From an uncultured Lysobacteraceae bacterium (GTDB taxonomy: Bacteria; Pseudomonadota; Gammaproteobacteria; Xanthomonadales; Rhodanobacteraceae): a stretch of DNA of 18,945 nt. Positions 13,397 to 18,945 of the stretch are shown here, piece by piece (the first letter of the stretch is position 1; every line of letters starts with the position of its first letter). The stretch spans positions 1-18,945 of the forward strand of contig CAMLSI010000027.1 of assembly GCA_946482585.1 (NCBI GenBank), written 5' to 3'. The position numbers and the translations under genes are program-made. Under the pieces are notes generated by a model that saw nothing but the letters and a program-made list of their open reading frames with translations, was not told where the DNA came from and searched no databases.

Positions 13397-13953
13397 GTTG
13401 ATCTCCCAGTCTTGCCGTGAACAACAGACGGAGCCGTACTCCCCATACCGTACGATCCGACCCGCATTCTGTTCCGCAGCGGCACGAGCGACATCCGCAG
13501 CGAGACGGGTATTTCAAACGATTTCGTCCGCCTGCGGACCAAGAGCGCGCTGCCCGCGGCGTCTTCGTTGCGGCCAAGCGGGCCGGACGGCAGACGGATG
13601 AGGATGCGGCGCCGCGTGCGCGCGGCGGCCCGCGCTGTCTCTGCTTCGCGGGCACCAAAAAACCCGCCGCTGCAGGGGCAGCGGCGGGTTCCCTCCCGGC
13701 AGACTCTAGGGCCTGCGCGTCGGGGATTGTCGCGATTGGGACACCGCGGTCACGCCGCACTGCAGCACCGGTCTGCAAATCCTCCGTCGACGCCGGCGCG
13801 GACGGCGCGGTTGAGCCGTTTCCGCGGCGGTCTCCGGACACATACCCCAGGGGCATAACCGAATAACACCCCATCCTTTCCTGGCGTCCTGAGCGGCGCC
13901 TAGCATCGACGATCACAGGGCGTTTAGACGTCCGAACGATTCCGGTGATGCTC
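13397..13953. other. Long intergenic region between the protease gene and cysJ
   Basis: 557 bp with no convincing gene. It must contain the protease promoter (leftwards) and the cysJ promoter (rightwards). It holds a minus-strand terminator (13657-13690) and an imperfect dyad 'ATACCCCAGGGGCAT' with nearby 'GAATAACACCCC' at about 13842-13872. A 66-codon Arg-rich minus-strand frame (13706-13906) lies just before the terminator but has no SD. No clear -10/-35 pair or riboswitch fold was recognised. Confidence 0.6.
13657..13690 (-). terminator. Intrinsic terminator with no gene upstream
   Basis: On the minus strand AACCCGCCGCTGC and GCAGCGGCGGGTT form a perfect 13-bp stem with loop CCCT, followed by TTTT running directly from the final TT of the stem, giving six T in a row. 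It would end a leftward transcript that starts between here and cysJ (13690-13953), where no protein gene is convincing. On the plus strand no T-run follows, so it does not end a rightward transcript well. Confidence 0.85.
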
Positions 13954-15759
13954 ATGTCCGCGACTCCCGCGCTGCCCCTGATTCCGCTGCCCGAGGCCAA
14001 GTCCGGCGAGCTCGCGCGCCTCGTCGAGGGACTCGATTCCGCCTCGCTGTGGTGGCTGTCGGGCTACGCTGCCGGACTCGCCAGCCAGACCACGACGGTC
14101 GCGCGCGCCGTGACGGGCGCGCTCGCGAAAGAGCCGGCGAACGCGCCGCGCCTCAGCGTCGTCTACGGCAGCCAGACCGGCAACGCCAAGCGCCTCGCCG
14201 AACAGTTCGCGCAGAAAGCTGAATCCGCCGGCCTGCAGGTGCGCCTGCTGCGCGCCGATGCGTATCCGACGCGCGAGCTCAAGAGCGAACGCCTGCTCGT
14301 CGTCGTCATCAGCACGCAGGGCGACGGCGATCCGCCCGACGATGCGCGCGGCTTCGTCGACTTCGTGCTCGGCAAGCGTGCGCCGGAACTCAAGGAACTC
14401 AAGTTCGGCGTACTCGGCCTCGGCGACAGCAGCTATCCGCAGTTCTGCGAGATCGGCCGCGCGCTCGATGCGCGCCTGGCCGAACTCGGCGCGACGCGGC
14501 TGCTCGATCGCGCCGACGCCGACGTGGATGTCGAACGCGTCGCCAGACCCTGGGCCGAACGCGCGCTGCAGCTCGCGCGCGAACAGTTCAAGAGCCCGGC
14601 GCCGCTTGCGACGGTGACGCCGCTGCGTCCGGCCGCGATCGCGACGTGGTCGCGCGAAAAACCCTTCCTGGCCGAAGTGGTCGCGAACCAGCGCCTCACC
14701 GCGCGCACGAGCGACAAGGACATCCGCCACATCGAACTGTCGCTCGAGGGCTCCGGCCTCGCCTACGAGCCCGGCGACGCGCTCGGCGTCGTGCCGCGCA
14801 ATCCGCCGGCACTGGTCGATGCGGTGATCGCGCAGCTCAAGCTCGATCCGAACGCGCCGGTGAGCGTCGACGAACTGACCCAGCCGCTGCGTCTGTGGCT
14901 CAGCGAGCGACGCGAACTCACGCGCCTGTCGCGGCCGCTGATCGCGCAGCACGCCGCGCTCGCGGGTTCGGCAGAACTCAACCGGCTGCTGTCGCCGGAC
15001 CACGCGGCGCAGTTGCAGAAGCTGCTCGCCGACTACCAGATCATCGATCTGTTGCGCGCGTATCCGGCACCGTGGTCGGCCGAGGAATTCGTCGCCGCGC
15101 TGCGTCCGCTGACGCCGCGGCTGTATTCGATCGCATCGAGCCAGAAGGCGGTCGGCGACGAAGCGCATCTGACCGTCGCGCACGTGGCCTACGAGGCGTT
15201 CGGCACTGCGCACTGGGGCGCCGCCTCGCATTACCTCGCGAGCCAGGACGAAACCGGCCGCGTGCCGGTCTTCGTCGAGCACAACGACCGCTTCCGCCTG
15301 CCGCGCGACGGTGCGCGCGACGTCGTCATGATCGGCCCAGGCACCGGCGTCGCGCCGTTCCGCGGCTTCGTGCAGGAGCGCGCCGCGACCGGTGCGTCCG
15401 GCCGCAACTGGCTGCTGTTCGGCAACCCGCATTTCCGCAGCGACTTTCTGTATCAGCTCGAATGGCAGGACGCGCTCAAGCGCGGCCAGCTGACCCGGCT
15501 CGATCTCGCGTTCTCGCGCGATCAGGCCGACAAGATCTACGTGCAGCAGCGCATTCGCGAACACGGCGGCGAACTGTACTCCTGGCTCGAGGGCGGCGCG
15601 CACCTCTACGTCTGCGGCGACGCGACGCGCATGGCCAAGGACGTGCACGCGGCACTGATCGAGGTCGCGGTCACGCACGGCGGCAAGAGCCTGGAAGAGG
15701 CGACCGCCTATGTGAATCAGCTGCAGCAGCAAGGGCGCTACGCCCGGGACGTGTATTGA
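13954..15759 (+). CDS. cysJ: Sulfite reductase (NADPH) flavoprotein alpha subunit
   Basis: A 601-residue diflavin reductase that passes electrons from NADPH through FAD and FMN to CysI for the six-electron reduction of sulfite to sulfide. The FMN-binding flavodoxin domain is about 67-205 (YGSQTGNA at 71-78, '[12 protein letters not shown]', '[15 protein letters not shown]'). The FAD domain carries RLYSIASS (389-396), and the NADPH domain carries '[16 protein letters not shown]' (from 461) and '[13 protein letters not shown]'. The C-terminal 'RYARDVY' with terminal Tyr is as in E. coli CysJ. Three in-frame starts sit close together (GTG 13945, ATG 13948, ATG 13954) with no clear SD. The last is chosen because the protein then begins [13 protein letters not shown], like relatives. 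It heads the cysJIH operon, and cysI begins 1 nt after its stop. Confidence 0.96.
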   Translation: MSATPALPLIPLPEAKSGELARLVEGLDSASLWWLSGYAAGLASQTTTVARAVTGALAKEPANAPRLSVVYGSQTGNAKRLAEQFAQKAESAGLQVRLLRADAYPTRELKSERLLVVVISTQGDGDPPDDARGFVDFVLGKRAPELKELKFGVLGLGDSSYPQFCEIGRALDARLAELGATRLLDRADADVDVERVARPWAERALQLAREQFKSPAPLATVTPLRPAAIATWSREKPFLAEVVANQRLTARTSDKDIRHIELSLEGSGLAYEPGDALGVVPRNPPALVDAVIAQLKLDPNAPVSVDELTQPLRLWLSERRELTRLSRPLIAQHAALAGSAELNRLLSPDHAAQLQKLLADYQIIDLLRAYPAPWSAEEFVAALRPLTPRLYSIASSQKAVGDEAHLTVAHVAYEAFGTAHWGAASHYLASQDETGRVPVFVEHNDRFRLPRDGARDVVMIGPGTGVAPFRGFVQERAATGASGRNWLLFGNPHFRSDFLYQLEWQDALKRGQLTRLDLAFSRDQADKIYVQQRIREHGGELYSWLEGGAHLYVCGDATRMAKDVHAALIEVAVTHGGKSLEEATAYVNQLQQQGRYARDVY

Positions 15760-15760
15760 A

Positions 15761-17449
15761 ATGAGCGCGAACGCTTCGCCCGTCGAGAAGATCAAGGCCG
15801 ACAGCCGCTTCCTGCGCGGGACGCTGGTCGAAAGTCTCGCCGATGCCGTGACCGGCAGCCTGCGCGACGACGACCAGACGCTGATCAAATACCACGGCAG
15901 CTACCAGCAGGACGACCGCGACCTGCGCGAGGAACGCCGCCAGCAGAAGCTCGAGCCCGACTACAGCTTCATGATCCGCACGCGCACACCGGGCGGCATC
16001 GCGACGCCCGAGCAGTGGCTCAAGCTCGATGCGATCGCGACGCGCTACGCCAATGCCAGTCTGCGCGTGACGACGCGCCAGGCGTTCCAGTTCCACGGCG
16101 TCATCAAGCGCGAACTCAAGACCACGCTCGCTGCGATCAACGCGAGCCTCATCGACACGATCGCCGCCTGCGGCGACGTGAATCGCAACGTGCTGTCGGC
16201 GGCCAATCCGCTGCTGTCGTCGGTGCACGCGACGGTGCACGCGCAGGCCAAGGCGCTGTCGGAATACTTCCTGCCGAAGACGCGCGCCTACTACGAGATC
16301 TGGCTCGACGAAGAACGCATCGCCGGTGCCGACGAGCACGAGCCGATCTACGGCGAGACCTATCTGCCGCGCAAGTTCAAGACCGCGTTCGCGGTGCCGC
16401 CGGTCAACGACGTCGACATCTTCGCGAACGACCTCGGCTTCATCGCGATCGTCGAGAACGGTGTCGTCGTGGGCTACGACGTGACCGTCGGCGGGGGCTT
16501 CGGCGCGACGCATGGCGATCCGAGCACGTATCCGCGACTCGCCGACGTGATCGGCTTCGTCACGCCCGACCAGGTGATTCCCGTCGCCGAAGGCGTGATC
16601 ACGACGCAGCGCGACTGGGGCAACCGCACCGAGCGCAAGCGCTCGCGCCTGAAGTACACGATCGACGATCGCGGGCTCGCGAATTTCACGGCCGAGGTCG
16701 AGCGCCGCGCGGGGTTCGCGCTCGCACCGGCGCGCGATGTCGTGTTCGACCACAACGGCGACCGCTTCGGCTGGGTCGAAGGCGAAGACGGCCGCTGGCA
16801 CCTGACCTTGCGCATCGAGGCCGGCCGCATCAACGACCGCGGCGAACGCCGCCTGCTGTCGGGCCTGCGCGCGATCGCGCAGATCCATGCGGGCGATTTC
16901 CGTCTGACGCCGAACCAGAATCTCATCGTCGCCGACGTGCCCGCGACGGCGCGTGCGGATATCGATGCGCTCGTCGCCGAATACGGCCTCGATCTGTATC
17001 GCAGCGCCTCGCCGCTGCGCCTCAACGCGCTGGCCTGCGTCGCGCTGCCGACCTGCTCGCTCGCGATGGCCGAGGCGGAACGCTATCTGCCGGATCTCGT
17101 GACCAAGCTCGAAGCGCGCCTCGCCGCGCACGAGCTCGCCGATGCCGACATCCACCTGCGCATTTCCGGCTGTCCGAACGGCTGCTCGCGTCCGTATCTC
17201 GGCGAGATCGCGCTCGTCGGCAAGGCGCCGGGCCGCTACAACCTGATGCTCGGCGCCGACCACCGCGGCCAGCGCCTGAATCGTTTGCACAAAGAGAACA
17301 TTGCAGAACCGGAAATCCTGGACACGGTCGACGCGCTGCTCGCGCGCTATGCGGGCGAGCGCGGCCGGGACGAACGCTTCGGCGACTTCCTGGTCCGCGC
17401 CGGCATCGTCGCGACCAAGCCCGGCATCCCGCTGGAGGTGAGGACATGA
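15761..17449 (+). CDS. cysI: Sulfite reductase (NADPH) hemoprotein beta subunit
   Basis: A 562-residue siroheme and [4Fe-4S] protein that reduces sulfite to sulfide with electrons from CysJ. The cluster and siroheme ligands are present: CVALPTC (Cys426 and Cys432) and CPNGC (Cys471 and Cys475, the last bridging to siroheme). The two ferredoxin-like half-domains are visible. The first starts near '[14 protein letters not shown]' and includes '[14 protein letters not shown]'; '[17 protein letters not shown]' follows. '[20 protein letters not shown]' marks the second half. The length is normal. The ATG is 1 nt after the cysJ stop, with only a weak GGGACG before it, so coupling to cysJ translation is likely. 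Its end overlaps cysH by ATGA. Confidence 0.97.
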   Translation: MSANASPVEKIKADSRFLRGTLVESLADAVTGSLRDDDQTLIKYHGSYQQDDRDLREERRQQKLEPDYSFMIRTRTPGGIATPEQWLKLDAIATRYANASLRVTTRQAFQFHGVIKRELKTTLAAINASLIDTIAACGDVNRNVLSAANPLLSSVHATVHAQAKALSEYFLPKTRAYYEIWLDEERIAGADEHEPIYGETYLPRKFKTAFAVPPVNDVDIFANDLGFIAIVENGVVVGYDVTVGGGFGATHGDPSTYPRLADVIGFVTPDQVIPVAEGVITTQRDWGNRTERKRSRLKYTIDDRGLANFTAEVERRAGFALAPARDVVFDHNGDRFGWVEGEDGRWHLTLRIEAGRINDRGERRLLSGLRAIAQIHAGDFRLTPNQNLIVADVPATARADIDALVAEYGLDLYRSASPLRLNALACVALPTCSLAMAEAERYLPDLVTKLEARLAAHELADADIHLRISGCPNGCSRPYLGEIALVGKAPGRYNLMLGADHRGQRLNRLHKENIAEPEILDTVDALLARYAGERGRDERFGDFLVRAGIVATKPGIPLEVRT

Positions 17450-18168
17450 GCTTTCCCGATCTCGTCAGTGCCGCCGAAGACGGCCGCGCGCTTGCCGAAC
17501 TGAATCGCCGGCTCGACGCACTGACGGCCGAGCAGCGCGTCGCCTGGGCGCTCGAAACGCTGCCGCAGAGCCGCGCGCTGTCGTCGTCGTTCGGCGCGCA
17601 GTCGGCCGCGTCGCTGCACCTGATCACGCGGCAGTCGCCGGACATTCCGGTCATCCTCGTCGACACGGGCTACCTGTTCGCCGAGACCTATCGCTTCGCC
17701 GACGAACTGTCGCAGCGGCTCAATCTCAATCTGAAGGTCTATCGCCCGACCATCAGCCGCGCCTGGATGGAGGCGCGCCACGGACGCCTCTGGGAAAACG
17801 GCGTCGACGGCATCGACCAGTACAACGCGCTGCGCAAGGTCGAACCGATGCGCCGCGCGCTCGACGAGCTCGCCGTACGCACCTGGTTCGCCGGCCTGCG
17901 TCGCGCGCAGGCGCGCACGCGCAGCGATGCGCAGGTGCTCGAGCTCAGGAACGGGCGCTGGAAATTCCAGCCGCTCGTCGATTGGAGCGATCGCGATATC
18001 TACGTCTACCTGCAGCGCTTCGACCTGCCGTATCACCCGCTCTGGGACGAGGGCTATGTCTCGATCGGCGACACGCATACGACCTCGCGCTGGGAACCGG
18101 GCATGCGCGAGGAAGACACGCGGTTCTTCGGCCTCAAGCGCGAGTGCGGCATTCATGTGGACATTTGA
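17446..18168 (+). CDS. cysH: Phosphoadenylyl-sulfate (PAPS) reductase, thioredoxin-dependent
   Basis: A 240-residue enzyme that reduces PAPS to sulfite and PAP. The P-loop-like '[15 protein letters not shown]' and '[20 protein letters not shown]' lie near the N-terminus, and '[17 protein letters not shown]' and 'KRECGIH' with catalytic Cys234 near the C-terminus. The Cys-Cys pairs that bind the [4Fe-4S] cluster of APS reductases are missing ('[11 protein letters not shown]' at the usual site), so it should use PAPS and thioredoxin, as E. coli CysH does. The pathway therefore needs an APS kinase. The ATG at 17446 overlaps the cysI stop (ATGA) and has a strong GGAGGTGAGG before it, so translation is coupled but can also start on its own. 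It is the last gene of the tight cysJIH group; sat follows after a 193-bp gap with a hairpin. Confidence 0.96.
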   Translation: MSFPDLVSAAEDGRALAELNRRLDALTAEQRVAWALETLPQSRALSSSFGAQSAASLHLITRQSPDIPVILVDTGYLFAETYRFADELSQRLNLNLKVYRPTISRAWMEARHGRLWENGVDGIDQYNALRKVEPMRRALDELAVRTWFAGLRRAQARTRSDAQVLELRNGRWKFQPLVDWSDRDIYVYLQRFDLPYHPLWDEGYVSIGDTHTTSRWEPGMREEDTRFFGLKRECGIHVDI

Positions 18169-18214
18169 TGCCGCGCGCGCGGCCGCACGCGAACGATGTT
18201 GACCCTCGCCCCTT

Positions 18215-18262
18215 GCGGTGCGGGTGCGCCGCCTCACTGATTGCCGCACGCACCCGCACCGC
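18215..18262 (+). terminator. Perfect 14-bp stem with 20-nt loop between cysH and sat
   Basis: GCGGTGCGGGTGCG (18215-18228) pairs with CGCACCCGCACCGC (18249-18262) over a 20-nt loop. No T-run follows on the plus strand (TCCCCATTTCC). It may weaken or stop read-through from cysJIH into sat, or protect the cysH mRNA end. The role is not certain. Confidence 0.5.
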
Positions 18263-18361
18263 TCCCCATTTCCGCAACGCATCCCCTCACGCCTCCCCAG
18301 GCATGCGCGCCGCCTAGCTCCGGCGCGATCGAGCGCCGCGCGCTCGCACCAGGAACGACTC

Positions 18362-18945
18362 ATGTCCACGAACACCGCAACCGCCCTCGATACGGGTTTC
18401 CGCGACACCTTGAATCCGCCGCACGGCGGCGAACTCAAGGAACTCTATCTGCCGGCCGACGCGGCCGATGCGCTGAAGCAGCGCAGCGCGGCGCTGCCGG
18501 GCTGGGACCTGACCCAGCGCCAGCTCTGCGATCTCGAACTGCTGCTCAACGGCGCGTTCTCGCCGCTGACCGGATTCCTCACGCGCCGCGACTACGACCG
18601 CGTCGTGCGCGAGATGCGTCTGGCCGACGGCACGCTGTGGCCGATGCCGATCACGCTCGACGTCAGCGAGGCGTTCGCGGCGTCGATCCAGGCCGGCAGC
18701 GACATCGCACTGCGCGACTCCCAGGGCGTGCCGCTAGCGGTGCTCACGGTCGAAGACATCTTCTTCCCGGACAAACTCGTCGAAGCGCGCGAAGTCTTCG
18801 GCACGACCGACCCCGGGCATCCCGGCGTCGCGGATCTGCAGCGCAGTCATCCGGTCTATCTCGGCGGCACGCTGCGCGGCATCCAGCCGCCGCAGCATTA
18901 CGATTTCGCTGAACTGCGCGATTCGCCGCGGCGTCTGCGCGAGAC
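18362..18945 (+). CDS. sat: Sulfate adenylyltransferase (ATP sulfurylase), 5' part; probably fused to APS kinase
   Basis: A single open frame of about 194 residues runs to the window edge. It starts MSTNTATALDTGFRDTLN, and then 'PPHGGELKELYLPADAA', 'LCDLELLLNGAFSPLTGFL', 'DGTLWPMPITLDVSEAFA' and 'FGTTDPGHPGVADLQ' mark the N-terminal PUA-like region of the homo-oligomeric (Sat-type) ATP sulfurylase. It is not the CysD/CysN pair. The enzyme makes APS from ATP and sulfate. The QxRN and HxGH active-site motifs lie outside the window. Relatives with this head that I recall are about 560-570 residues, with an APS kinase domain at the C-terminus, and the PAPS-type CysH next door calls for such a kinase, but the fusion itself is inference. 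The ATG at 18362 has AGGAA about 10 nt upstream. Confidence 0.9.
   Translation, partial: MSTNTATALDTGFRDTLNPPHGGELKELYLPADAADALKQRSAALPGWDLTQRQLCDLELLLNGAFSPLTGFLTRRDYDRVVREMRLADGTLWPMPITLDVSEAFAASIQAGSDIALRDSQGVPLAVLTVEDIFFPDKLVEAREVFGTTDPGHPGVADLQRSHPVYLGGTLRGIQPPQHYDFAELRDSPRRLRE

Noticed and set aside
13706..13906. 66-codon minus-strand peptide just before the orphan terminator
   Set aside because: No Shine-Dalgarno, Arg-rich GC-driven composition and no recognisable family. A non-coding transcript fits better.
13924..15888. Long minus-strand open frame opposite cysJ (654 codons)
   Set aside because: It is an antisense shadow of cysJ, with no recognisable domain and no SD; the same holds for 15671-17290 opposite cysI.
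16015..18168. Continuous frame suggesting a cysH protein with a 480-residue N-terminal extension
   Set aside because: The extension is an out-of-frame reading of cysI. cysH has its own strong SD and an ATG overlapping the cysI stop.
17446..18168. Possible APS reductase instead of PAPS reductase
   Set aside because: The Cys-Cys pairs for the [4Fe-4S] cluster are absent and the sequence follows the E. coli PAPS reductase pattern.

Overview
The window is GC-rich chromosomal DNA, mostly about 65-68% G+C where counted. The genes look like those of a gammaproteobacterium, most likely in the Xanthomonadales/Rhodanobacteraceae. That placement is an inference. It rests on an E. coli-type cysJ-cysI-cysH order followed by a sat-type ATP sulfurylase, a lysyl-endopeptidase-like secreted protease ending in an '...IFEDDFEP' tail, and the general codon use. 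No rRNA, tRNA, CRISPR array, insertion sequence or prophage was seen.

Layout. (1) 1-1243: the partial 3' part of a minus-strand DUF2336-like gene, divergent from a small conserved hypothetical gene that ends in a hairpin. (2) 1325-2512: a LOG-family phosphoribohydrolase and a universal stress protein. A perfect FNR/ANR-type box lies upstream of the stress protein. (3) 2618-4278: an NAD(P)H-binding oxidoreductase divergent from a LysR regulator. A repeated ATAAG...CTTCACAAT element sits in the shared control region. (4) 4428-5477: a small secreted protein and a low-GC, probably acquired, small cytoplasmic protein. (5) 5600-8464: glnE on the minus strand, which controls glutamine synthetase by adenylylation. 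(6) 8695-10583: a damaged stretch. It holds an Rhs-type protein cut off after its TIG domain, overlapped by a small exported protein gene that could be a leftover immunity gene, and then a di-heme cytochrome c peroxidase-like pseudogene with no 5' end and a frameshift. (7) 10632-13396: a large secreted trypsin-fold protease with its own strong terminator. (8) 13397-13953: a 557-bp gap holding a textbook minus-strand terminator with no gene in front of it, so a small RNA is possible. (9) 13954-18945: the assimilatory sulfate reduction cluster cysJ-cysI-cysH, then the start of sat, which is cut by the window edge.

How the genes work together. Sat, an APS kinase (probably fused to Sat beyond the window), CysH and CysJI form one pathway from sulfate to sulfide. 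CysH is of the PAPS type with no iron-sulfur cysteine pairs, so an APS kinase is required. The other genes look like single units. The places most worth a second look are the Rhs remnant with its coupled small gene, the orphan terminator upstream of cysJ, and the anaerobic-type operator at the stress protein gene.
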